A DNA stretch of 64,000 nt, from NCBI GenBank assembly GCA_958295665.1, contig OY282560.1:97131930-97195929 (forward strand), read 5' to 3'. Source of the stretch: Tipula vernalis (Eukaryota; Arthropoda; Insecta; Diptera; Tipulidae). The translations under genes were made by a program, and so were the position numbers. Numbering within the stretch: position 1 is the stretch's first letter; each line of letters starts with the position of its first letter. The notes beneath the pieces were generated by a model. It searched no databases and was not told the origin of the DNA. It saw nothing but the letters and a program-made list of their open reading frames with translations. Below, in pieces: positions 1 through 9,644 of this stretch.

Positions 1-3
1 GAA

Positions 4-19
4 AATTGTCACAGCAATT
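4..19 (+). other. Inverted repeat 1 in monomer (AATTG / CAATT)
   Basis: AATTG at 4-8 and CAATT at 15-19 are perfect 5-bp complementary arms around a 6-nt loop, TCACAG. The element recurs in nearly every monomer. In AAAATTCAAATTG units the arm is retained because the change lies just upstream. A few units read AAAACTGTCACAG (near 16231, 25209, 39199 and 52925), which breaks one pair. The possible function is inferred only from its recurrence. Confidence 0.8.
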
Positions 20-36
20 ACAGGTCCCGTAACCTA

Positions 37-52
37 TTGATAGAGGTATCAA
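37..52 (+). other. Inverted repeat 2 in monomer (TTGATA / TATCAA)
   Basis: TTGATA at 37-42 and TATCAA at 47-52 form perfect 6-bp arms around a 4-nt loop. The loop is GAGG in most units and GAGA in others; GAGA also creates a GATATC palindrome. The loop varies while the arms are mostly kept. One variant set (TTGTTA with TATAAA) breaks two adjacent pairs in the same hairpin and is therefore not compensatory. Confidence 0.85.
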
Positions 53-84
53 CCATCGTAATCGGACCATTTAAGATTTTTGCC

Positions 85-101
85 GCCCAAAACTTGTGGG
101 C
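85..101 (+). other. Inverted repeat 3 in monomer (GCCCA / TGGGC)
   Basis: GCCCA at 85-89 and TGGGC at 97-101 are perfect complementary arms with a 7-nt loop in class I and an 8-nt loop in class II, because the A4/A5 run lies in the loop. This is the most GC-rich dyad of the monomer and overlaps the CCGCCC core. It is kept in almost all copies; GTCGCCC variants (near 32027, 32890, 35477 and 41005) change the base just outside the arm. Confidence 0.8.
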
Positions 102-117
102 TATAGCACAGTTGATT

Positions 118-136
118 TTCAATAAAATTGAATTTT
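118..136 (+). other. Overlapping inverted repeats 4 (TTCAAT / ATTGAA and AAAATT / AATTTT)
   Basis: TTCAAT at 118-123 and ATTGAA at 127-132 are perfect arms with an AAA loop. AAAATT at 124-129 and AATTTT at 131-136 form a second, overlapping perfect dyad around a single G. The segment lies inside the most conserved part of the monomer. It also contains AATAAA on the plus strand at 121-126. Rare private changes are seen near 14632, 22744 and 28444. Confidence 0.85.
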
Positions 137-172
137 CTAAGAAATGTTTAGAAATAATCGAGCAATCAAAAT

Positions 173-345
173 GAAAATTGTCACAGCAATTACAGGTCCC
201 GTAATCTATTGATAGAGGTATCAACCATCGTAATCGGACCATTTTAGATTTTTGCCGCCCAAAAACTTGTGGGCTATAGCACAGTTGATTTTCAATAAAA
301 TTGAATTTTCTAAGAAATGCTAAGAAATAATCGAGCAATCAAAAT
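173..345 (+). repeat. Reference class II monomer (173 bp)
   Basis: This unit differs from class I in a linked set of sites: ATTTTAG replaces ATTTAAG before the core, A5 replaces A4 after it, and GCTAAG replaces GTTTAG near the 3' end. This copy also has TAATCTATTG, a variant I see only between about 0.2 and 13.3 kb. The extra A accounts for the 173-bp length. A GCTTAG form of class II is also common, for example around 1358. Confidence 0.93.
310..328 (+). repeat. 9-bp direct repeat within GCTAAG units
   Basis: CTAAGAAAT occurs at 310-318 and again at 320-328, ten bases apart. It arises from a single T to A change relative to GCTTAG, consistent with conversion by the adjacent CTAAGAAAT, though point mutation is equally possible. 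GCTAAG monomers are common in regions A to C and rare in region D (seen near 42460, 43671, 58611 and 61030). Confidence 0.8.
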
Positions 346-1036
346 GAAAATTGTCACAGCAATTACAGGTCCCGTAACCTATTGATAGAGGTATCAACCA
401 TCGTAATCGGACCATTTTAGATTTTTGCCGCCCAAAAACTTGTGGGCTATAGCACAGTTGATTTTCAATAAAATTGAATTTTCTAAGAAATGCTAAGAAA
501 TAATCGAGCAATCAAAATGAAAATTGTCACAGCAATTACAGGTCCCGTAACCTATTGATAGAGATATCAACCATCGTAATCGGACCATTTAAGATTTTTG
601 CCGCCCAAAACTTGTGGGCTATAGCACAGTTGATTTTCAATAAAATTGAATTTTCTAAGAAATGTTTAGAAATAATCGAGCAATCAAAATGAAAATTGTC
701 ACAGCAATTACAGGTCCCGTAATCTATTGATAGAGGTATCAACCATCGTAATCGGACCATTTTAGATTTTTGCCGCCCAAAAACTTGTGGGCTATAGCAC
801 AGTTGATTTTCAATAAAATTGAATTTTCTAAGAAATGCTAAGAAATAATCGAGCAATCAAAATGAAAATTGTCACAGCAATTACAGGTCCCGTAACCTAT
901 TGATAGAGGTATCAACCATCGTAATCGGACCATTTTAGATTTTTGCCGCCCAAAAACTTGTGGGCTATAGCACAGTTGATTTTCAATAAAATTGAATTTT
1001 CTAAGAAATGCTAAGAAATAATCGAGCAATCAAAAT

Positions 1037-1210
1037 GAAAATTGTCACAGCAATTACAGGTCCCGTAACCTATTGATAGAGGTATCAACCATCGTAATCG
1101 GACCATTTTAGATTTTTTGCCGCCCAAAAACTTGTGGGCTATAGCACAGTTGATTTTCAATAAAATTGAATTTTCTAAGAAATGTTTAGAAATACTCGAG
1201 CAATCAAAAT
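1037..1210 (+). repeat. Reference 174-bp monomer with T6 tract and CTCGAG variant
   Basis: This unit has both length additions, T6 at 1113-1118 before the core and A5 after it. Its 3' part carries CTCGAG at 1195-1200 where most units read AATCGAG, and the following unit begins with AAAATTCAAATTG instead of AAAATGAAAATTG. In regions A to C T6 monomers are scattered; in region D they are frequent. A length of 174 is a multiple of three, which keeps a minus-strand frame open from one unit into the next. Confidence 0.9.
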
Positions 1211-1344
1211 TCAAATTGTCACAGCAATTACAGGTCCCAAAACCTATTGATAGAGATATCAACCATCGTAATCGGACCATTTAAGATTTTTGCCGCCCAA
1301 AAACTTGTGGGCTATAGCACAGTTGATTTTCAATAAAATTGAAT

Positions 1345-1365
1345 TTTCTAAGAAATGCTTAGAAA
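1345..1365 (+). other. Inverted repeat 5 in GCTTAG units (TTTCTAAG / CTTAGAAA)
   Basis: In units with GCTTAG this is a perfect 8-bp inverted repeat, TTTCTAAG and CTTAGAAA, around AAATG. It is the longest perfect dyad in the monomer. GTTTAG units retain it with a single mismatch. GCTAAG units instead turn the right arm into a direct copy of the left (see 310-328). The element therefore switches symmetry by one base. Confidence 0.82.
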
Positions 1366-2421
1366 TAATCGAGCAATCAAAATGAAAATTGTCACAGCAA
1401 TTACAGGTCCCGTAACCTATTGATAGAGGTATCAACCATCGTAATCGGACCATTTAAGATTTTTGCCGCCCAAAACTTGTGGGCTATAGCACAGTTGATT
1501 TTCAATAAAATTGAATTTTCTAAGAAATGTTTAGAAATAATCGAGCAATCAAAATGAAAATTGTCACAGCAATTACAGGTCCCGTAACCTATTGATAGAG
1601 GTATCAACCATCGTAATCGGACCATTTTAGATTTTTGCCGCCCAAAAACTTGTGGGCTATAGCACAGTTGATTTTCAATAAAATTGAATTTTCTAAGAAA
1701 TGCTAAGAAATAATCGAGCAATCAAAATGAAAATTGTCACAGCAATTACAGGTCCCGTAACCTATTGATAGAGATATCAACCATCGTAATCGGACCATTT
1801 AAGATTTTTGCCGCCCAAAACTTGTGGGCTATAGCACAGTTGATTTTCAATAAAATTGAATTTTCTAAGAAATGTTTAGAAATAATCGAGCAATCAAAAT
1901 GAAAATTGTCACAGCAATTACAGGTCCCGTAATCTATTGATAGAGGTATCAACCATCGTAATCGGACCATTTTAGATTTTTGCCGCCCAAAAACTTGTGG
2001 GCTATAGCACAGTTGATTTTCAATAAAATTGAATTTTCTAAGAAATGCTAAGAAATAATCGAGCAATCAAAATGAAAATTGTCACAGTAATTACAGGTCC
2101 CGTAACCTATTGATAGAGGTATCAACCATCGTAATCGGACCATTTAAGATTTTTGCCGCCCAAAAACTTGTGGGCTATAGCACAGTTGATTTTCAATAAA
2201 ATTGAATTTTCTAAGAAATGTTTAGAAATACTCGAGCAATCAAAATTCAAATTGTCACAGCAATTACAGGTCCCAAAACCTATTGATAGAGATATCAACC
2301 AATGTAATCGGAGCATTTTAGATTTTTGCCGCCCAAAAACTTGTGGGCTATAGCACAGTTGATTTTCAATAAAATTGAATTTTCTAAGAAATGTTTAGAA
2401 ATACTCGAGCAATCAAAATTC

Positions 2422-4003
2422 AAATTGTCACAGCAATTACAGGTCCCGTAATCTATTGATAGAGGTATCAACCATCGTAATCGGACCATTTTAGATTTTT
2501 GCCGCCCAAAACTTGTGGGCTATAGCACAGTTGATTTTCAATAAAATTGAATTTTCTAAGAAATGCTTAGAAATAATCGAGCAATCAAAATGAAAATTGT
2601 CACAGCAATTACAGGTCCCGTAACCTATTGATAGAGGTATCAACCATCGTAATCGGACCATTTAAGATTTTTGCCGCCCAAAACTTGTGGGCTATAGCAC
2701 AGTTGATTTTCAATAAAATTGAATTTTCTAAGAAATGTTTAGAAATAATCGAGCAATCAAAATGAAAATTGTCACAGCAATTACAGGTCCCGTAACCTAT
2801 TGATAGAGGTATCAACCATCGTAATCGGACCATTTTAGATTTTTGCCGCCCAAAAACTTGTGGGCTATAGCACAGTTAATTTTCAATAAAATTGAATTTT
2901 CTAAGAAATGCTAAGAAATAATCGAGCAATCAAAATGAAAATTGTCACAGCAATTACAGGTCCCGTAACCTATTGATAGAGGTATCAACCATCGTAATCG
3001 GACCATTTTAGATTTTTGCCGCCCAAAAACTTGTGGGCTATAGCACAGTTGATTTTCAATAAAATTGAATTTTCTAAGAAATGCTAAGAAATAATCGAGC
3101 AATCAAAATGAAAATTGTCACAGCAATTACAGGTCCCGTAACCTATTGATAGAGATATCAACCATCGTAATCGGACCATTTAAGATTTTTGCCGCCCAAA
3201 ACTTGTGGGCTATAGCACAGTTGATTTTCAATAAAATTGAATTTTCTAAGAAATGCTTAGAAATAATCGAGCAATCAAAATGAAAATTGTCACAGCAATT
3301 ACAGGTCCGGTAATCTATTGATAGAGGTATCAACCATCGTAATCGGACCATTTTAGATTTTTGCCGCCCAAAAACTTGTGGGCTATAGCACAGTTGATTT
3401 TCAATAAAATTGAATTTTCTAAGAAATGCTAAGAAATAATCGAGCAATCAAAATGAAAATTGTCACAGCAATTACAGGTCCCGTAACCTATTGATAGAGG
3501 TATCAACCATCGTAATCGGACCATTTTAGATTTTTGCCGCCCAAAAACTTGTGGGCTATAGCACAGTTGATTTTCAATAAAATTGAATTTTCTAAGAAAT
3601 GCTAAGAAATAATCGAGCAATCAAAATGAAAATTGTCACAGCAATTACAGGTCCCGTAACCTATTGATAGAGATATCAACCATCGTAATCGGACCATTTA
3701 AGATTTTTGCCGCCCAAAACTTGTGGGCTATAGCACAGTTGATTTTCAATAAAATTGAATTTTCTAAGAAATGCTTAGAAATAATCGAGCAATCAAAATG
3801 AAAATTGTCACAGCAATTACAGGTCCCGTAACCTATTGATAGAGGTATCAACCATCGTAATCGGACCATTTAAGATTTTTGCCGCCCAAAACTTGTGGGC
3901 TATAGCACAGTTGATTTTCAATAAAATTGAATTTTCTAAGAAATGTTTAGAAATAATCGAGCAATCAAAATGAAAATTGTCACAGCAATTACAGGTCCCG
4001 TAA
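2422..4003 (+). repeat. 1.58-kb block duplicated at 4147-5728 (offset 1725 bp, 10 monomers)
   Basis: The shared private change CACAGTTAATTTTC occurs near 2877 and again near 4602, and TCCGGTAATC near 3307 and 5032, both exactly 1725 bp apart. The left limit is where AAAATTCAAA changes to AAAATGAAAA, and the right limit where TAATCT changes to TAACCT at 4004. Shared private variants make copying, not chance, the explanation. Confidence 0.82.
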
Positions 4004-4146
4004 TCTATTGATAGAGGTATCAACCATCGTAATCGGACCATTTAAGATTTTTGCCGCCCAAAAACTTGTGGGCTATAGCACAGTTGATTTTCAATAAAAT
4101 TGAATTTTCTAAGAAATGTTTAGAAATACTCGAGCAATCAAAATGA

Positions 4147-5728
4147 AAATTGTCACAGCAATTACAGGTCCCGTAATCTATTGATAGAGGTATCAACCAT
4201 CGTAATCGGACCATTTTAGATTTTTGCCGCCCAAAACTTGTGGGCTATAGCACAGTTGATTTTCAATAAAATTGAATTTTCTAAGAAATGCTTAGAAATA
4301 ATCGAGCAATCAAAATGAAAATTGTCACAGCAATTACAGGTCCCGTAACCTATTGATAGAGGTATCAACCATCGTAATCGGACCATTTAAGATTTTTGCC
4401 GCCCAAAACTTGTGGGCTATAGCACAGTTGATTTTCAATAAAATTGAATTTTCTAAGAAATGTTTAGAAATAATCGAGCAATCAAAATGAAAATTGTCAC
4501 AGCAATTACAGGTCCCGTAACCTATTGATAGAGGTATCAACCATCGTAATCGGACCATTTTAGATTTTTGCCGCCCAAAAACTTGTGGGCTATAGCACAG
4601 TTAATTTTCAATAAAATTGAATTTTCTAAGAAATGCTAAGAAATAATCGAGCAATCAAAATGAAAATTGTCACAGCAATTACAGGTCCCGTAACCTATTG
4701 ATAGAGGTATCAACCATCGTAATCGGACCATTTTAGATTTTTGCCGCCCAAAAACTTGTGGGCTATAGCACAGTTGATTTTCAATAAAATTGAATTTTCT
4801 AAGAAATGCTAAGAAATAATCGAGCAATCAAAATGAAAATTGTCACAGCAATTACAGGTCCCGTAACCTATTGATAGAGATATCAACCATCGTAATCGGA
4901 CCATTTAAGATTTTTGCCGCCCAAAACTTGTGGGCTATAGCACAGTTGATTTTCAATAAAATTGAATTTTCTAAGAAATGCTTAGAAATAATCGAGCAAT
5001 CAAAATGAAAATTGTCACAGCAATTACAGGTCCGGTAATCTATTGATAGAGGTATCAACCATCGTAATCGGACCATTTTAGATTTTTGCCGCCCAAAAAC
5101 TTGTGGGCTATAGCACAGTTGATTTTCAATAAAATTGAATTTTCTAAGAAATGCTAAGAAATAATCGAGCAATCAAAATGAAAATTGTCACAGCAATTAC
5201 AGGTCCCGTAACCTATTGATAGAGGTATCAACCATCGTAATCGGACCATTTTAGATTTTTGCCGCCCAAAAACTTGTGGGCTATAGCACAGTTGATTTTC
5301 AATAAAATTGAATTTTCTAAGAAATGCTAAGAAATAATCGAGCAATCAAAATGAAAATTGTCACAGCAATTACAGGTCCCGTAACCTATTGATAGAGATA
5401 TCAACCATCGTAATCGGACCATTTAAGATTTTTGCCGCCCAAAACTTGTGGGCTATAGCACAGTTGATTTTCAATAAAATTGAATTTTCTAAGAAATGCT
5501 TAGAAATAATCGAGCAATCAAAATGAAAATTGTCACAGCAATTACAGGTCCCGTAACCTATTGATAGAGGTATCAACCATCGTAATCGGACCATTTAAGA
5601 TTTTTGCCGCCCAAAACTTGTGGGCTATAGCACAGTTGATTTTCAATAAAATTGAATTTTCTAAGAAATGTTTAGAAATAATCGAGCAATCAAAATGAAA
5701 ATTGTCACAGCAATTACAGGTCCCGTAA
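4147..5728 (+). repeat. Second copy of the 2422-4003 block
   Basis: Monomer order and variants follow those of 2422-4003 throughout; I noticed no difference inside the limits. Its right half overlaps the 6-monomer repeat that starts at 4835, so a later tandem event was built on this copy. Confidence 0.82.
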
Positions 5729-6904
5729 CCTATTGATAGAGGTATCAACCATCGTAATCGGACCATTTTAGATTTTTGCCGCCCAAAAACTTGTGGGCTA
5801 TAGCACAGTTGATTTTCAATAAAATTGAATTTTCTAAGAAATGCTAAGAAATAATCGAGCAATCAAAATGAAAATTGTCACAGCAATTACAGGTCCCGTA
5901 ACCTATTGATAGAGATATCAACCATCGTAATCGGACCATTTAAGATTTTTGCCGCCCAAAACTTGTGGGCTATAGCACAGTTGATTTTCAATAAAATTGA
6001 ATTTTCTAAGAAATGTTTAGAAATAATCGAGCAATCAAAATGAAAATTGTCACAGCAATTACAGGTCCGGTAATCTATTGATAGAGGTATCAACCATCGT
6101 AATCGGACCATTTTAGATTTTTGCCGCCCAAAAACTTGTGGGCTATAGCACAGTTGATTTTCAATAAAATTGAATTTTCTAAGAAATGCTAAGAAATAAT
6201 CGAGCAATCAAAATGAAAATTGTCACAGCAATTACAGGTCCCGTAACCTATTGATAGAGGTATCAACCATCGTAATCGGACCATTTTAGATTTTTGCCGC
6301 CCAAAAACTTGTGGGCTATAGCACAGTTGATTTTCAATAAAATTGAATTTTCTAAGAAATGCTAAGAAATAATCGAGCAATCAAAATGAAAATTGTCACA
6401 GCAATTACAGGTCCCGTAACCTATTGATAGAGATATCAACCATCGTAATCGGACCATTTAAGATTTTTGCCGCCCAAAACTTGTGGGCTATAGCACAGTT
6501 GATTTTCAATAAAATTGAATTTTCTAAGAAATGCTTAGAAATAATCGAGCAATCAAAATGAAAATTGTCACAGCAATTACAGGTCCCGTAACCTATTGAT
6601 AGAGGTATCAACCATCGTAATCGGACCATTTAAGATTTTTGCCGCCCAAAACTTGTGGGCTATAGCACAGTTGATTTTCAATAAAATTGAATTTTCTAAG
6701 AAATGTTTAGAAATAATCGAGCAATCAAAATGAAAATTGTCACAGCAATTACAGGTCCCGTAACCTATTGATAGAGGTATCAACCATCGTAATCGGACCA
6801 TTTTAGATTTTTGCCGCCCAAAAACTTGTGGGCTATAGCACAGTTGATTTTCAATAAAATTGAATTTTCTAAGAAATGCTAAGAAATAATCGAGCAATCA
6901 AAAT
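4835..6904 (+). repeat. 6-monomer higher-order repeat, two copies of 1035 bp
   Basis: Units 4835-5869 and 5870-6904 share the TCCGGTAATC variant at the same place. The difference I see is GCTTAG against GTTTAG in the first monomer. The next three monomers, from 6905, continue the pattern with TCCCGTAATC instead, so the repeat grades into the 518-bp form. Confidence 0.8.
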
Positions 6905-7940
6905 GAAAATTGTCACAGCAATTACAGGTCCCGTAACCTATTGATAGAGATATCAACCATCGTAATCGGACCATTTAAGATTTTTGCCGCCCAAAACTTG
7001 TGGGCTATAGCACAGTTGATTTTCAATAAAATTGAATTTTCTAAGAAATGTTTAGAAATAATCGAGCAATCAAAATGAAAATTGTCACAGCAATTACAGG
7101 TCCCGTAATCTATTGATAGAGGTATCAACCATCGTAATCGGACCATTTTAGATTTTTGCCGCCCAAAAACTTGTGGGCTATAGCACAGTTGATTTTCAAT
7201 AAAATTGAATTTTCTAAGAAATGCTAAGAAATAATCGAGCAATCAAAATGAAAATTGTCACAGCAATTACAGGTCCCGTAACCTATTGATAGAGGTATCA
7301 ACCATCGTAATCGGACCATTTTAGATTTTTGCCGCCCAAAAACTTGTGGGCTATAGCACAGTTGATTTTCAATAAAATTGAATTTTCTAAGAAATGCTAA
7401 GAAATAATCGAGCAATCAAAATGAAAATTGTCACAGCAATTACAGGTCCCGTAACCTATTGATAGAGATATCAACCATCGTAATCGGACCATTTAAGATT
7501 TTTGCCGCCCAAAACTTGTGGGCTATAGCACAGTTGATTTTCAATAAAATTGAATTTTCTAAGAAATGTTTAGAAATAATCGAGCAATCAAAATGAAAAT
7601 TGTCACAGCAATTACAGGTCCCGTAATCTATTGATAGAGGTATCAACCATCGTAATCGGACCATTTTAGATTTTTGCCGCCCAAAAACTTGTGGGCTATA
7701 GCACAGTTGATTTTCAATAAAATTGAATTTTCTAAGAAATGCTAAGAAATAATCGAGCAATCAAAATGAAAATTGTCACAGCAATTACAGGTCCCGTAAC
7801 CTATTGATAGAGGTATCAACCATCGTAATCGGACCATTTTAGATTTTTGCCGCCCAAAAACTTGTGGGCTATAGCACAGTTGATTTTCAATAAAATTGAA
7901 TTTTCTAAGAAATGCTAAGAAATAATCGAGCAATCAAAAT
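6905..7940 (+). repeat. 3-monomer higher-order repeat, two copies of 518 bp (second site)
   Basis: Units 6905-7422 and 7423-7940 have the same class I, class II, class II order as 519-1036. A third unit starts at 7941 but becomes chimeric in its second monomer, where GGAGCATTTTAGATG appears near 8175. That joins a TAATCTATTG left half to a CTCGAG-type right half. Confidence 0.82.
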
Positions 7941-9644
7941 GAAAATTGTCACAGCAATTACAGGTCCCGTAACCTATTGATAGAGATATCAACCATCGTA
8001 ATCGGACCATTTAAGATTTTTGCCGCCCAAAACTTGTGGGCTATAGCACAGTTGATTTTCAATAAAATTGAATTTTCTAAGAAATGTTTAGAAATAATCG
8101 AGCAATCAAAATGAAAATTGTCACAGCAATTACAGGTCCCGTAATCTATTGATAGAGGTATCAACCATCGTAATCGGAGCATTTTAGATGTTTGCCGCCC
8201 AAAAACTTGTGGGCTATAGCACAGTTGATTTTCAATAAAATTGAATTTTCTAAGAAATGTTTAGAAATACTCGAGCAATCAAAATTCAAATTGTCACAGC
8301 AATTACAGGTCCCAAAACCTATTGATAGAGATATCAACCATCGTAATCGGACCATTTAAGATTTTTGCCGCCCAAAACTTGTGGGCTATAGCACAGTTGA
8401 TTTTCAATAAAATTGAATTTTCTAAGAAATGCTTAGAAATAATCGAGCAATCAAAATGAAAATTGTCACAGCAATTACAGGTCCCGTAACCTATTGATAG
8501 AGGTATCAACCATCGTAATCGGACCATTTAAGATTTTTGCCGCCCAAAACTTGTGGGCTATAGCACAGTTGATTTTCAATAAAATTGAATTTTCTAAGAA
8601 ATGTTTAGAAATAATCGAGCAATCAAAATGAAAATTGTCACAGCAATTACAGGTCCCGTAACCTATTGATAGAGGTATCAACCATCGTAATCGGACCATT
8701 TTAGATTTTTGCCGCCCAAAAACTTGTGGGCTATAGCACAGTTGATTTTCAATAAAATTGAATTTTCTAAGAAATGCTAAGAAATAATCGAGCAATCAAA
8801 ATGAAAATTGTCACAGCAATTACAGGTCCCGTAATCTATTGATAGAGGTATCAACCATCGTAATCGGACCATTTTAGATTTTTGCCGCCCAAAAACTTGT
8901 GGGCTATAGCACAGTTGATTTTCAATAAAATTGAATTTTCTAAGAAATGCTAAGAAATAATCGAGCAATCAAAATGAAAATTGTCACAGCAATTACAGGT
9001 CCCGTAACCTATTGATAGAGGTATCAACCATCGTAATCGGACCATTTAAGATTTTTGCCGCCCAAAAACTTGTGGGCTATAGCACAGTTGATTTTCAATA
9101 AAATTGAATTTTCTAAGAAATGTTTAGAAATACTCGAGCAATCAAAATTCAAATTGTCACAGCAATTACAGGTCCCAAAACCTATTGATAGAGATATCAA
9201 CCAATGTAATCGGAGCATTTTAGATGTTTGCCGCCCAAAAACTTGTGGGCTATAGCACAGTTGATTTTCAATAAAATTGAATTTTCTAAGAAATGTTTAG
9301 AAATACTCGAGCAATCAAAATTCAAATTGTCACAGCAATTACAGGTCCCAAAACCTATTGATAGAGATATCAACCATCGTAATCGGACCATTTAAGATTT
9401 TTGCCGCCCAAAACTTGTGGGCTATAGCACAGTTGATTTTCAATAAAATTGAATTTTCTAAGAAATGCTTAGAAATAATCGAGCAATCAAAATGAAAATT
9501 GTCACAGCAATTACAGGTCCCGTAACCTATTGATAGAGGTATCAACCATCGTAATCGGACCATTTAAGATTTTTGCCGCCCAAAAACTTGTGGGCTATAG
9601 CACAGTTGATTTTCAATAAAATTGAATTTTCTAAGAAATGTTTA

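Larger units (their letters stand above)
1..172 (+). repeat. Reference class I monomer (172 bp)
   Basis: This unit serves as the coordinate frame for the sub-elements described here. It is 172 bp with 30 C and 29 G (about 34% G+C) and five CpG sites. Diagnostic states are GTCCCGTAACC at 25-35, GAGG in the hairpin loop at 43-46, ATTTAAG at 69-75, T5 before CCGCCC, A4 after it at 89-92, GTTTAG at 146-151 and AATAATCGAG at 153-162. The short length comes from A4 rather than A5 after the GC-rich core. Class I units usually alternate with one or two class II units in regions A to C. Confidence 0.95.
1..1036 (+). repeat. 3-monomer higher-order repeat, two copies of 518 bp
   Basis: Units 1-518 and 519-1036 each hold one 172-bp and two 173-bp monomers. 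I see one difference, GAGG against GAGA in the hairpin loop near 46 and 564. The same 518-bp pattern returns at 6905. Confidence 0.85.
842..2447 (+). repeat. 1.6-kb block, copy 1 of 3 (partners at 9645 and 12235)
   Basis: This block matches 9645-11250 at a constant offset of 8803 bp, including the T6/CTCGAG monomer and the CCAATGTAATCGGAGC monomer in the same order. The one internal difference noticed is GTCACAGTAATT near 2087. Both edges fall inside monomers, where diagnostic bases change, as expected for homologous exchange in register. Confidence 0.75.

Noticed and set aside
21..70. CENP-B box in the CCCG- and CGG-containing part of the monomer
   Set aside because: Neither strand satisfies the core pattern TTCGnnnnAnnCGGG. 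CCCGTAACCTATTG lacks the required T and the CGAA end, and ATCGTAATCGGACC lacks TTCG and CGGG.
20..82. RNA polymerase III gene with internal A and B boxes ending in the T5/T6 run
   Set aside because: GGTCCCGTAACC and GGTCTTGAAAC do not fit the B-box consensus GGTTCRANNCC, and no A box lies at a suitable distance. The T run alone is not evidence.
1..172. Primate alpha satellite (171-bp monomer)
   Set aside because: The length is similar, but the sequence lacks the alpha-satellite motifs I know, and I see no extended similarity. The size match reflects nucleosome scale.
1..172. Monomer as a dimer of two about 86-bp half units
   Set aside because: GTCACAGCAATT near 9-20 and AGCACAGTTGATT near 104-116 look alike, but the spacing is 97 bp and the surrounding sequence does not align. 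The similarity is too short to support an internal duplication.
2153..2353. 66-residue plus-strand open frame, recurring near 9055, 10956, 13546, 14757, 16312, 21835 and 25290
   Set aside because: It appears only where a CCAATGTAATCGGAGC monomer removes a stop, starts at a non-ATG codon and is pure satellite sequence. It is not a gene.
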